Positions 16,581-24,886 of a stretch of DNA of 64,000 nucleotides are shown piece after piece. The stretch is from assembly GCF_000426245.1 (NCBI RefSeq), contig NZ_AUEZ01000004.1, positions 1 through 64,000 of the forward strand, given 5' to 3'. Numbering within the stretch: the first letter of the stretch is position 1; each line of letters opens with the position of its first letter. The translations under genes and the position numbers were made by a program. The notes beneath the pieces were generated by a model. That model saw only the letters and a program-made list of their open reading frames with translations, made no database searches and was not told the DNA's origin. Source of the stretch: Bradyrhizobium sp. Ai1a-2 (GTDB lineage: Bacteria; Pseudomonadota; Alphaproteobacteria; Rhizobiales; Xanthobacteraceae).

Positions 16581-17515
16581 GTCGCTGCCCCGGGCGGTTC
16601 GAACTGGGGCTCGCCGGTGCTGAGCAAGTGTTGCTTCCGGTCGGCGCAGGCGCTGCGCAGCGTCTCGTATTCTTCGGAGCCGACGAGGATGCCGTGCGCT
16701 GCCCAATGGTCGGATTGCCCGTGCCACCAGTTCTCGAGATCGCGCACCGACACAGCACCGGGGATGGCGGCGATGGATTGCTCGAGGTATTGCCGGCGGG
16801 CGCGCGCGGCTTCCTCAGCCTTGGCGTTGGCGCGCCGCTCGATCTCGCGCCTGGCGTTCCAGCGCCAGTCCTCTCCCAGATTGTGGTCTTTGTTGCCGAG
16901 CCAGTCGAGATAGCCGGCGTCAGCGGCCGACAGCGGCTTGCCCTTGAACTGGCCGAAATCGAATTTGGTGAATACCGGCGGCTCGGCGCTCCACGCGATC
17001 AGCGTCTCGAGGGTCTGGTGCTTCAGGAGTTCGAGGACGAGCAGGCCGCAAACATAGGCGTCCGGTTGCGCTCGATGGGGCGGCATGGCCAGCGCCGCGT
17101 CGGCCGGCGTCAGCTTCAGGGCATATCGAAGCGCCTGCAGCGAGTGGCTTTCCATGTCCGGCCACTGCCGAAATGAGCATTTCCACGTGCAGATCCATCG
17201 CGCCTGGATCAATGGATCGAGGAAGGTCCGCTCGAAATGAGCGGAATGGGCTGCGAAGATCAGTTCTTCGGCGTCGTCATCGCGCTCGACCAGCAGGCGC
17301 CAGACCGAATTCCAGGCGGGCGCTTCAGCGACATCTTCGTCGACGATGTGGTGAATTGCCGATGAGCTCGGCGGGATCGGCGCCGCCGGCTTCACGAACG
17401 ACCGGCGGCCGGTGGTGTAGAGGTGCCCGTCCCGGATGTCGTGGTAAGCGAGTTCGACCACCTCGGCGGTAGGCTCGAGGCTGGTGGTCTCGAGGTCGCA
17501 AATTCGAATGATCAT
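16577..17515 (-). CDS. DnaQ-like 3'-5' exonuclease
   Basis: A 312-residue DEDD exonuclease. The first motif is CDLETTSLEPTAEVVELAYH near the N-terminus, the second is AHSAHFERTFLD (about 90-101) and the third is PPHRAQPDAYVCG (about 151-163; HxxxxD spacing). The C-terminal half has the FGQFKGKPLSAADAGYLDWL segment seen in exonuclease X-like proteins (DUF3820). It should trim DNA 3' ends during replication or repair. ATG 17515 overlaps the methyltransferase stop and has GGAG before it; ATG 17527 is an alternative. Confidence 0.85.
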   Translation of the reverse strand: MIIRICDLETTSLEPTAEVVELAYHDIRDGHLYTTGRRSFVKPAAPIPPSSSAIHHIVDEDVAEAPAWNSVWRLLVERDDDAEELIFAAHSAHFERTFLDPLIQARWICTWKCSFRQWPDMESHSLQALRYALKLTPADAALAMPPHRAQPDAYVCGLLVLELLKHQTLETLIAWSAEPPVFTKFDFGQFKGKPLSAADAGYLDWLGNKDHNLGEDWRWNARREIERRANAKAEEAARARRQYLEQSIAAIPGAVSVRDLENWWHGQSDHWAAHGILVGSEEYETLRSACADRKQHLLSTGEPQFEPPGAAT

Positions 17516-18264
17516 GACGCGCTCCATTGTCCACGTCCGACCCGCACGCCGGCGCCCATCTGGAGCACCTGTCGGATCTTTGCCTGGTAGTTCGGGTTAG
17601 CTGCGGCCTTCGGATGTGCCGCGAACGCTCGGTAGATCTCGGCGAGCGGCACAGGACCCCGCTGCGCGCGCATCCAAGCCACGATTGCCTCACGCCAGGT
17701 CGGCTCGATAGCCAGAACAACGACACTCCGCGGCAGTCGGAGAGGCACGAATGCCCCGTTCAGCCCGCAGAAGGCGAGCATCTCGGCGTCGCGCGGGCCG
17801 TAGGCGCAGAGCACCGACGGAGCGCCGGCGTTTGCGGCGCGGCCTGACTGCCGCTGCGCCGTCCCGCCGTCGACGGTGTGGAAGTCGAGCCGGCCGCGCA
17901 GGAAGAGCAGCGCGGATGCCTGTTCCCAGACGTACCGGAAGAAGGCCTCGGTTTCGGTCCTGGCGAATATCAGCGCGATGCCACGACCGTGGCCGGACAT
18001 CCGTGCCAACCACTTGCCAATGACGCTCCGATGATACGGCGGGTTGAGGAAGACTCGGCCGAACCACGGCAGAAGCAGCCCGTTGTCGCGGATGGTGTAA
18101 TGGTGTGCGGCGGTCGGCCATGGCCGCACAATCGGCGCGCACGGATCCAAATCAAACGGGCCCAGGGCTTTCAGCACCGCGGGCGGCGTCAACCACTCGT
18201 CGGTGCGAGTCCGCCGCGGCGTCTGGTGGGCGCCGATACCGGCAAAGAGCGGAGCGGTCGTCAT
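17512..18264 (-). CDS. phage DNA N6-adenine methyltransferase (Dam-like)
   Basis: A 250-residue adenine methyltransferase of the phage Dam family. Markers are DEWLTPPAVLKALGPFDLDP near residue 22 and the catalytic VFLNPPY at about 71-77 (the DPPY-type motif IV). It transfers a methyl group from S-adenosylmethionine to adenine N6. The C-terminal 60 residues are an extra helical domain. It is one of five DNA methyltransferase genes in the window. Start and stop overlap the neighbours by four bases. Confidence 0.88.
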   Translation of the reverse strand: MTTAPLFAGIGAHQTPRRTRTDEWLTPPAVLKALGPFDLDPCAPIVRPWPTAAHHYTIRDNGLLLPWFGRVFLNPPYHRSVIGKWLARMSGHGRGIALIFARTETEAFFRYVWEQASALLFLRGRLDFHTVDGGTAQRQSGRAANAGAPSVLCAYGPRDAEMLAFCGLNGAFVPLRLPRSVVVLAIEPTWREAIVAWMRAQRGPVPLAEIYRAFAAHPKAAANPNYQAKIRQVLQMGAGVRVGRGQWSAS

Positions 18265-18452
18265 GCTGCGTTCCCAGCGTGTATTGCGCGTTGGAGAGCG
18301 CGGTTGACGATCTTGATGCGCTCAAGCTGGTACTTCGCGCTCCAACTCGCCTGAGCCTCGGCGATCTTCTTTGCTTCGGCATCACACTCCCGCATGAATG
18401 CGGCTTCGGCTGGCGTGAGGTGCTTCCGCCAATTCCACTTCTGCCTCTTCAC
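18261..18452 (-). CDS. small basic hypothetical protein (63 aa)
   Basis: I start at GTG 18452, which overlaps the kinase stop (GTGA); a TTG at 18473 would add seven residues. The protein is highly charged and helical (RQKWNWRKHLTPAEAAFMRE). No domain is recognised. It sits between the kinase and the adenine methyltransferase in overlapping frames. Confidence 0.65.
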   Translation of the reverse strand: MKRQKWNWRKHLTPAEAAFMRECDAEAKKIAEAQASWSAKYQLERIKIVNRALQRAIHAGNAA

Positions 18453-20182
18453 GGCGCCATCATCATCTGCCAAACGGCGCCGTCGATCAGGTAGACGATC
18501 CGCTCGCCCCAGGTCGCCAACTTCATCGCTGTGCTGACGCCGGTGTCGCGCACCTTGTTCACGACACCGGTGGTCGGCACAAAGATCGTGATCTCGAAAT
18601 CATCGGTGATCGTGGCGACGACGCCGCGGGGCAGGATCGCCATATTGAGCTCGGGGCCGTCAGCCGGGCCGACCCATGCCTGGTAGCGGGTGAACGTCTT
18701 GTCGAAGGTGAGTTCGACCCTGCCGTAGACACCCTGCTTATCGAGGACGGTGAAGGCCGCGAACTGGCTGCAGGCCTTGCCAGTGACAACGGTGCGGCCA
18801 TCGAGTTCCGGCACCCGAATTTGTGAGATGCCGCCGGCATGCGGCAGCACCACGAAGGCGTTGCCGAACACGTCGGTGACGGCGACGTCATCCAACCAGG
18901 TTGTGGCTCCGACCAGAATGTTCCAGCGCCGGTCCATGATCATCCGCGGTCGGCTGCCGGTATCGTTGAGCTCGAGCTCGATCAGTTCTCGGTCGGTTAC
19001 TCCGAATAGGGTCTCGCCGGCCCGGAAGACGCGCCGGAGCGGCACTGGCTGCGCGATAAACCTGCGACCGCCGGTGCCTCCAAATGGGATATGTGCGAAG
19101 TCGGTCGTGGTCGGGAGCGATATCACCCAGCCTTCCGGGACCTTGATGACCTCGGCATCGGCCGGCACCTGGTGCGCGATCGTGCCTCCGGTCGCCAGGT
19201 CGACGACTTCGCCGGACGTCAGCCGGGCGGCGCCATTCGCCCAGACTCGGGTGACGGGATCGCCGGCGCGTGCGAACAGATTCTCAAACACCAGAGCGCC
19301 GCCGGCTGCCGTCGTCACGGCGCGCATGATCTGCGCGGCCTTCGCCGGCTTACCCATCGTGGTTGGCGCCGGCGGCGAGCCGCGCTTTCCATGTTGGAAC
19401 GTCGCCTGGAACCAATCCAGCAGCGGGCCCGGAATGCAGGAGAAGCCACGGACCGACAGCGGCAGTTTCGCGCGCCGGTCGAAAACTGAGGCATTGTCCT
19501 TCATCCGCCGGACGAGATCGCCGGGTTTGTAGCCTTCAATCCTGCCCTTGTAGGGGTGGATGCCGGTGAAGACCTGGAAAGCGACGACCGCCCAGGCAAA
19601 CCAATCAGTTTCGGTCGAGAAGGTTTTGGCGCTCCAGTCCCTGATGGACGGCATGATGACCGTCGCCGGCCAGCGGCCGATCGCCCAGGAGTCGACATCG
19701 ATCACAGAGGCGGCCGCGGCATCCCCCTTCGTGAAGTGGACCAGCCAATTCAGTTCGTTGGCGTCGACCAGCAGGGCCTGCTTCGTGTGCGCATAGGCTA
19801 CGATATCGAACATGCACTGGGTAAGCGCGACGGCATCCCATTCACCGAACCCGGTCCGCGTCCGGTAATCCGAGACGAACACCCGCGACATCGGCTCGCC
19901 GTCGACGAACGGCATGTAGAAGCCGATCGGCTTCCCGGAGTCATCCAGCACCAGGCCGTGCGGAGCCACGATGCCGGGATGCTGCAGCCTGGCCAGCATC
20001 TTCACCTTCTCCGGCATGCCGTCGCGCGCCATCTTGTCGGCGTCGGTGTACAGTTTCACCACGGTCTGGCCGGTCCTGTAGATCGAACCTTCTCCGCCCG
20101 AGGTGACGTAGTCGCCGTCGCGTAGCGTTACCGCACCGCGGCCCTCCAGAACGATCTTCACCGACCCTTTCCTCGAGGTCAT
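18449..20182 (-). CDS. atypical protein kinase with C-terminal beta-rich domain (TerY-P-type)
   Basis: A 577-residue protein. Residues 25-270 are an atypical kinase domain: glycine loop GGEGSIYR (29-36), Lys43 in VVKLY, a catalytic loop VDANELN with Asp140 and Asn145 replacing the usual HRD...N, and the metal motif as DVDSW (162-166). The DxDSF/W form is typical of kinases found with vWA and PP2C partners in the TerY-P triad. Residues 290-577 are about six repeats with WxxG/ARL-like strands, probably a beta-propeller. A PP2C phosphatase gene and a vWA gene lie just upstream in the same operon. The kinase is expected to phosphorylate the vWA protein or other members. The substrate is unknown. 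Confidence 0.85.
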   Translation of the reverse strand: MTSRKGSVKIVLEGRGAVTLRDGDYVTSGGEGSIYRTGQTVVKLYTDADKMARDGMPEKVKMLARLQHPGIVAPHGLVLDDSGKPIGFYMPFVDGEPMSRVFVSDYRTRTGFGEWDAVALTQCMFDIVAYAHTKQALLVDANELNWLVHFTKGDAAAASVIDVDSWAIGRWPATVIMPSIRDWSAKTFSTETDWFAWAVVAFQVFTGIHPYKGRIEGYKPGDLVRRMKDNASVFDRRAKLPLSVRGFSCIPGPLLDWFQATFQHGKRGSPPAPTTMGKPAKAAQIMRAVTTAAGGALVFENLFARAGDPVTRVWANGAARLTSGEVVDLATGGTIAHQVPADAEVIKVPEGWVISLPTTTDFAHIPFGGTGGRRFIAQPVPLRRVFRAGETLFGVTDRELIELELNDTGSRPRMIMDRRWNILVGATTWLDDVAVTDVFGNAFVVLPHAGGISQIRVPELDGRTVVTGKACSQFAAFTVLDKQGVYGRVELTFDKTFTRYQAWVGPADGPELNMAILPRGVVATITDDFEITIFVPTTGVVNKVRDTGVSTAMKLATWGERIVYLIDGAVWQMMMAP

Positions 20183-20406
20183 GGCTCGACGACCTCGCGA
20201 AGATCCGCGGCGGGGATCGTGAAGCTTGGCCGACCACCGTTGGGATCAAGGGTGACCGAAACGTGCTCAACTCCGGTCAAACGACTGTCGTCAGAAGCCA
20301 AGTCGTAGTCATGCTGTAGGAAATCAAAGACGATCGTACCGGCGGCGGCGAAGAGCTTGGCGCCAATAACGCGATCCTTCAGCACATGGAATCTCTTCGG
20401 TGCCAT
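20179..20406 (-). CDS. small hypothetical protein between phosphatase and kinase
   Basis: A 75-residue protein from ATG 20406, which shares a base with the stop before it; its own stop overlaps the kinase ATG. The sequence looks like a small beta fold (FHVLKDRVIGAKLFAAAG, then VTLDPNGGRPSFTIPAADL). Not recognised. Its place inside the vWA/PP2C/kinase group makes it a candidate accessory. Confidence 0.7.
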   Translation of the reverse strand: MAPKRFHVLKDRVIGAKLFAAAGTIVFDFLQHDYDLASDDSRLTGVEHVSVTLDPNGGRPSFTIPAADLREVVEP

Positions 20407-20789
20407 CAGTAGTATTCCTCCGGCTCGTAGGGTTCGTAGACGTGGTGCTCGATGAGCCATTCCTCCATGCGCTCGCGCTCGGCTTCCGATAGGGCGGCCG
20501 GGAGTTCTCTAAGCCAGATCTCCAATCGCAGGATCTGAAGCGCCAGCCAGACAAATGGCTTCTTCCAGCCCGGGTGCCGGCTCCAGTGCAGATCGTTCCG
20601 GATCCCGCAAATGCGATCGAACTCCGACGAGTTCGGCCATGACGCTATGATGTAGACGTCGCACGGATCGCCGCCGTCGGCGCCAAACTTCGGCGAATAG
20701 GTGGTCTCACTTCCGGGCCGATAGCTGTATTCGACCGTCACCTGGAAGCCGTTGTCCTTGCAGAAATTCTGGAAATAGGTCTGCGCCAT
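20406..20789 (-). CDS. hypothetical protein between phosphatase and kinase
   Basis: A 127-residue protein starting at ATG 20789 with a one-base overlap with the PP2C stop. It includes TTYSPKFGADGGDPCDVYII and an acidic end (HHVYEPYEPEEYY). I do not recognise a family. The overlaps on both sides tie it to the kinase/phosphatase trio. Confidence 0.7.
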   Translation of the reverse strand: MAQTYFQNFCKDNGFQVTVEYSYRPGSETTYSPKFGADGGDPCDVYIIASWPNSSEFDRICGIRNDLHWSRHPGWKKPFVWLALQILRLEIWLRELPAALSEAERERMEEWLIEHHVYEPYEPEEYY

Positions 20790-21613
20790 CACACCGCCTC
20801 GTGGTCGATGTGGATGCAGGCCATCGCGATGTCGTCGATCGGACCTCTGCCGTGCTGCTGGCAATCCTTGAGGAAGCGGAGCATCCGCCGTTTCACGAAA
20901 GTGCCCTCGGTTGACTTGAAAGACATGAGCTCGGCGACGACGTCGCGCCAGTCCATGCCGTCGACCTGGGTGACGCCGTCGGAGAACACGGCGAGGAATC
21001 TGAACATCCGCAAATCGTGGTCGATGCTGGTTCCGACGAGTCCGTCCTCGACCGTGTGGCGGGCAATAAGTTCGCGGGGATCTTCGTCAGGAGCAAAGAT
21101 GTGCTGCGAGAAGGCCCTCGTCTCCATCCCGCCATGTGCCGTGACAAACCCGCGATACTCGTCGGTCCGCCAATAGGCACGGTAGACCGGCATATTGTTG
21201 GCCCACTCGATCCGGTTCATCACGAGTTGGCCATCTCGATCGATGCCGGCTGCGACGCCATCGCCTACAATCCGAGACGTCGCTCTGTTGCCCCAAATGG
21301 CAACGTAGGCGCATGTCGCCAGCAGATCATCGGGTCGAAGACACAGTGCCGCTCGCGCGCGTTCATCGCGACGATGGCTATAATGATCGACAATGCGCTC
21401 ATTCAACTCTGGCGCCTCTATCAGAGATGTCAGTGTGGAATGCGCGACGATTCTGGCTCCGACGTCAGTACGGCCGCCGCTCGAACAGCCGTCTGACACG
21501 ACCGCGGCTCCGAAGATGCCGTTGGCTTGCGACAATGCGTAGTCCTGGCACGGCAGGCCGCCGCGGAGATGCTGCGATCCGATGTGAAAGGCGTGGTCGG
21601 CTGTGAAGCGCAT
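20789..21613 (-). CDS. PP2C-type protein phosphatase
   Basis: A 274-residue metal-dependent Ser/Thr phosphatase. The metal motifs are visible: GAAVVSDGCSSGGRTDVGAR near residue 36 (the family DGxGG box), LAVFSDGVTQVDG (about 207-219) and the closing GPIDDIAMACI (the DDxT-like box). It is the expected partner that removes phosphates placed by the atypical kinase two genes downstream. The vWA gene is directly upstream (24 bases). Confidence 0.88.
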   Translation of the reverse strand: MRFTADHAFHIGSQHLRGGLPCQDYALSQANGIFGAAVVSDGCSSGGRTDVGARIVAHSTLTSLIEAPELNERIVDHYSHRRDERARAALCLRPDDLLATCAYVAIWGNRATSRIVGDGVAAGIDRDGQLVMNRIEWANNMPVYRAYWRTDEYRGFVTAHGGMETRAFSQHIFAPDEDPRELIARHTVEDGLVGTSIDHDLRMFRFLAVFSDGVTQVDGMDWRDVVAELMSFKSTEGTFVKRRMLRFLKDCQQHGRGPIDDIAMACIHIDHEAV

Positions 21614-21637
21614 GGGGTTCTCCGCGGCGGCCGCTGG

Positions 21638-22387
21638 TCAGATCGTGGCCGCGATGGCTTGGCTCGGGCCACCTGTTCCCAAAGCTTGTGACGTGCTCGA
21701 GATCGACTGCGAGACGAACTGCGCCAGCTTCGCCAGCTTGCCCTTGGTCGCGTCGCCGGCGTCGATGTATTGGGTGATGCCGGCCTCCCGCTGGAAGTCA
21801 CGGAGCGCGCCGCTGCAGCTTCTGGCGTTGATCCCGATTAGGATGCTGACGTGGCTCTCCAGCAGTTCCTCACGTTGTGCCAACTCGATCTCGGCCCTGA
21901 TCTGAGCCGGCCGAATTGTTGAGTCCGTGTCTTCCCCATCGGTGATGAAGAAGCTGATGGCGTTGGCATTGAACTCCTGGTCGTAGAGCATCTTGGCGTA
22001 GGCATTCGACGCGCCGACACCGCTGTAACAGGCATCGAACAGCGGCGTGCCGCCGCCGGCACGTAGCGTGTCGTAGGCGGCAGGATCTATGCTGGAGAGC
22101 GGGATGAACCCGTGCACCTCATTGAGGCCTTTATGGTAGGCCGTGCTGAAGGCGGCGACGCGAACCAGCAGGTTCTCGGATCGCGGCGACTTCCGGCAGG
22201 CCTCAACGGCCGCCTTCACGGCCTCGATAAGGTCGGCCCGGAACGGAATGACCGATCCGCTCATGTCGACCTCGATGTCGACGAGAGTGTATTCGGTGGC
22301 GCCGAGATCCGTGATGCGTGCGCCGGTAAACGAGAAGTTGCCGCCCAAGGTGTGGGTTTCGACATCGGTTCCATCGAGACGGGGCAT
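21638..22387 (-). CDS. vWA-domain protein (TerY-like)
   Basis: A 249-residue von Willebrand A domain protein with an intact metal-dependent adhesion site: DMSGS (41-45), Thr in GGGTPLFDA (about 120) and Asp in FITDGEDTD (about 157). It resembles TerY of the tellurite-resistance-linked TerY-P group, in which vWA, PP2C and kinase are encoded together. ATG 22387 has AAAGGAG nine bases upstream, the first strong ribosome-binding site in this part of the operon. Longer readings upstream are mirrors of the hydrolase gene. Confidence 0.87.
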   Translation of the reverse strand: MPRLDGTDVETHTLGGNFSFTGARITDLGATEYTLVDIEVDMSGSVIPFRADLIEAVKAAVEACRKSPRSENLLVRVAAFSTAYHKGLNEVHGFIPLSSIDPAAYDTLRAGGGTPLFDACYSGVGASNAYAKMLYDQEFNANAISFFITDGEDTDSTIRPAQIRAEIELAQREELLESHVSILIGINARSCSGALRDFQREAGITQYIDAGDATKGKLAKLAQFVSQSISSTSQALGTGGPSQAIAATI

Positions 22388-22424
22388 GAAGTCTCCTTTA
22401 TGAATTCGGGGTGAGGGGAAGCGA

Positions 22425-23303
22425 TCAGGACAGGAAGGCGTCAGAGGTGGTGAGCACCAGGCCGCGGGCTTCCATGTCCTTGAGGAACTGCTGCGCGATC
22501 GCCGGGAAGTCGGGGCCGCCGGGCGCCTGCGGGACCGGTGACATGCAGTCTGCCAGGATGTGGATCTTCCGGAGATGCTCATCGCCGATGTTGTCGACGA
22601 TCTGCCGGATGGTGGTCGCGACGCAGTGGGACGAGGCCTCGCCGGCGATGCCGATGACATCGGCCTCCTGGAGCACGCTGAGGAAACTGCCGTTCAATTG
22701 CGTGGACGGGTCGGCCGGATCCGGCACCTCCGCCATCAAGGCCCCGTAGTGCTCCGTGAAGGTGTTGGTCCCCTTGGTGACGAAATCGACGGTTGCGAAG
22801 TTCTCGCGCTCCCAGTCGGCGAGGGTGGTCCGGAGCTCATCGACAACGTTGTGTCCCCAGCTTCCGATCAGGCAGTGCTCCGGCCAGATCATCAGCATGA
22901 ACTTGCCGGCGGCCTCGAGCGAGGCGGTGTAGTCGAGCATCCGCTGGCGGTATGCCTGGTTTCTCGGAGACCACATGCCCGACTTGATGTCGGCATTGCT
23001 GATAATGGTGAAGGGCGTCGGATGCTTCCCGTTCTCGCCGCGCCAGAAGCCTGGATGAGCGACGTCGACGACGCGATGCGAATCCAGGGTAACGTGGATA
23101 TCGTTGAGGCGCCTGCCGACCCGTTTGATCAGGGCTGCGACGCGCGCCATGTCGCCGAGCGCGCCCGGGACGGGGAGCGTCGAGCGAAACTTGGCGCCGC
23201 CAGGCAGCGCGAAGCCGACGGGATCGCCGGGGTTGGCGAGGATATCCATGAAATCATTCTGTGGATCGATGATGACGAGATCGGCTTTGATGGTCTTGCG
23301 CAT
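22425..23303 (-). CDS. nicotinamidase/isochorismatase-like cysteine hydrolase
   Basis: A 292-residue cysteine hydrolase. Asp13 in VIIDPQNDF, a metal-site-like TLDSH (about 79) and the nucleophile Cys in GIAGEASSHCVATTI (about 222) match the nicotinamidase (PncA) family; a Lys in FVTKGTNTF fits the catalytic triad. Nicotinamidase turns nicotinamide into nicotinate for NAD salvage. It is longer than PncA (about 210 aa) because of insertions, so another amide substrate is possible. AAAGGAGG precedes ATG 23303. Its place just before the vWA gene suggests joint expression. Confidence 0.82.
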   Translation of the reverse strand: MRKTIKADLVIIDPQNDFMDILANPGDPVGFALPGGAKFRSTLPVPGALGDMARVAALIKRVGRRLNDIHVTLDSHRVVDVAHPGFWRGENGKHPTPFTIISNADIKSGMWSPRNQAYRQRMLDYTASLEAAGKFMLMIWPEHCLIGSWGHNVVDELRTTLADWERENFATVDFVTKGTNTFTEHYGALMAEVPDPADPSTQLNGSFLSVLQEADVIGIAGEASSHCVATTIRQIVDNIGDEHLRKIHILADCMSPVPQAPGGPDFPAIAQQFLKDMEARGLVLTTSDAFLS

Positions 23304-23327
23304 GCGGTGAACCTCCTTTGATGTTGA

Positions 23328-23864
23328 CTAGCCGTAGAAAAACCGGACTCGCTTGCCGCAATGGCACGTCGCTCTGATGCCGCGGATCAGCGGCCCAAAC
23401 GAGTCCTGTTCGATCATGTAGAATGAGATGCGGGTGTAGCCGCGCTTTTCCAGCGCTGGCCCGAGAATGTCGCGCTCGCCCTCGTAGTATTCGTCGAAGC
23501 TGAACTTGTCGGCGTCTGCGCCGAGGAACGACATCAACTCGAGCGCTTCCGCTTCTTCCTGATCTCGCTCGGCCAGACGTTTCTTCCGTTCGGCATGCCT
23601 CTCCGCTTCGCCAGGCGGGACCTTGACCGCGGACTTGCTGAGTTCAATTTCGGCGCTGATGTCATGGCCGTGGCTTGCAAGATATTCGGAGTCGGGCTTG
23701 GCGCCGTACGCCGGGTTCGTGTTTGCCGGATCGGCGCCGTCGTATTGGAGCACGACCTTGCCGGTGAGGCGATCGGTCCAGACGATGTCGTATGTCCGTT
23801 CGTCGGGCTCGAAAGTCGACCGGACATAGCGCGGGATCATCTGCGAAGGTGCGGCTTCAGACAT
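23328..23864 (-). CDS. hypothetical protein with C-terminal Cys pair
   Basis: A 178-residue protein from ATG 23864, overlapping the previous gene by eight bases. The middle is a charged helix (ERHAERKKRLAERDQEEAEA), probably coiled coil. The end has TCHCGKRVRFFYG, a possible half of a zinc site. No family is recognised. Confidence 0.7.
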   Translation of the reverse strand: MSEAAPSQMIPRYVRSTFEPDERTYDIVWTDRLTGKVVLQYDGADPANTNPAYGAKPDSEYLASHGHDISAEIELSKSAVKVPPGEAERHAERKKRLAERDQEEAEALELMSFLGADADKFSFDEYYEGERDILGPALEKRGYTRISFYMIEQDSFGPLIRGIRATCHCGKRVRFFYG

Positions 23865-24282
23865 GAATGCCATCCCGCTGCAATGCATCTGCAATCTCCG
23901 GTGCGATCGCCCCGCCGGTCATGACGAGGTAGGCCGACAGAAGAGCTGCGGCCAGTGTCTCGCCCTCGAACCTGCGGTCGACCCAACCGGTGTAGTCACC
24001 GCAGGCCTCGATCGCGTTGTTGGGGCCGAGATTGAAATCTGGGTTATCGCAAACGAGGGTAACGCTGTGACCTTCCTCGGCGCGCAGGGCCTCGATCAGG
24101 ATCCATGCCGCCGGCGCCGGCTGCAACCGCGGAACGGACCATGCCTGAATGCTTGCCTCGCAGTGGCAATCCCTGCACTGGACCTTCTTGATCTCCTTCA
24201 GTCCGTCGTCGAGCGAAACCCAGTGGCTGAACCTATTCAGGTTGGTCGAGCGGCAGAGCGGGCAAGGCAACAGATCAGCCAT
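23857..24282 (-). CDS. Lar-like restriction alleviation protein
   Basis: A 141-residue protein whose first 48 residues match the Lar zinc-finger: LPCPLCRSTNLNRF, then VQCRDCHCEASIQAW. Lar of Rac prophage eases type I restriction of unmodified DNA by favouring host methylation. The C-terminal part (DYTGWVDRRFEGETLAAALL) is seen in longer rhizobial versions. Together with the methyltransferases it forms part of an anti-restriction set. ATG 24282 overlaps the previous stop. Confidence 0.75.
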   Translation of the reverse strand: MADLLPCPLCRSTNLNRFSHWVSLDDGLKEIKKVQCRDCHCEASIQAWSVPRLQPAPAAWILIEALRAEEGHSVTLVCDNPDFNLGPNNAIEACGDYTGWVDRRFEGETLAAALLSAYLVMTGGAIAPEIADALQRDGIHV

Positions 24283-24886
24283 TGGCCGGCCTCTTGATGT
24301 CGGCGATCACCTGGGCCGCGGCCTTCTCAACGGCGAAAGCAAGCCGGTCCGCGTCGCTACCGTTCATGAAGGCACGGAGCTTGCGCTCCGCAGCACGAGC
24401 GCGCTCCTCCAGCTTGTTGTTGAATTGGAGGAGTTCGGTGACACGCGCTTCATGCACCACCTTCGGCACGGTCTCAGGATTGTACTTTCGGGCCCGTTCG
24501 GCGGTTTCTTCAGTCGTCATGACGAGTGCGTCGATCAAGTGTCGCTTCGGCTTCAGCCGCCCGCCGAGCGCTCGTATCCACGAATTTTGAATGGATGCGA
24601 TCTCGATCAAAAGCTGGTCAGGCGCCTCCGGCTTTGGCTCAGCCGGCTTCGGACACATGCCGAGTTCAGCAAGCCGGCAATCAATCTCGTAGATCGTCAG
24701 ACCGACCGCATGTCTCACCGCGGAACGGATGAACTCGGTATTGATCGTGCCCAGAACATGGGTCTGGTGGCCTTCGTCCCAGACGGTGAAGTCGATCGTC
24801 CCAGTCGTGATGACGTCGGCCAGGCGCTGCGCGGCTTGGCGCCTATTGCGCAGATGGAGAGCTTCGTCGAGGAAATCGAGTTTCAT
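24275..24886 (-). CDS. hypothetical helical phage protein
   Basis: A 203-residue protein from ATG 24886. It is helical, with a coiled-coil-like C-terminal half (LQFNNKLEERARAAERKLRA). The N-terminal part has TGTIDFTVWDEGHQTHVLG. No family is recognised. The eight-base overlap with the Lar-like gene indicates co-translation. Confidence 0.7.
   Translation of the reverse strand: MKLDFLDEALHLRNRRQAAQRLADVITTGTIDFTVWDEGHQTHVLGTINTEFIRSAVRHAVGLTIYEIDCRLAELGMCPKPAEPKPEAPDQLLIEIASIQNSWIRALGGRLKPKRHLIDALVMTTEETAERARKYNPETVPKVVHEARVTELLQFNNKLEERARAAERKLRAFMNGSDADRLAFAVEKAAAQVIADIKRPANG

Noticed and set aside
21603..23321. Rightward frames opposite the vWA and hydrolase genes (for example 22560-23321)
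   Set aside because: Antisense mirrors without motifs; the leftward genes carry intact catalytic residues and good ribosome-binding sites.
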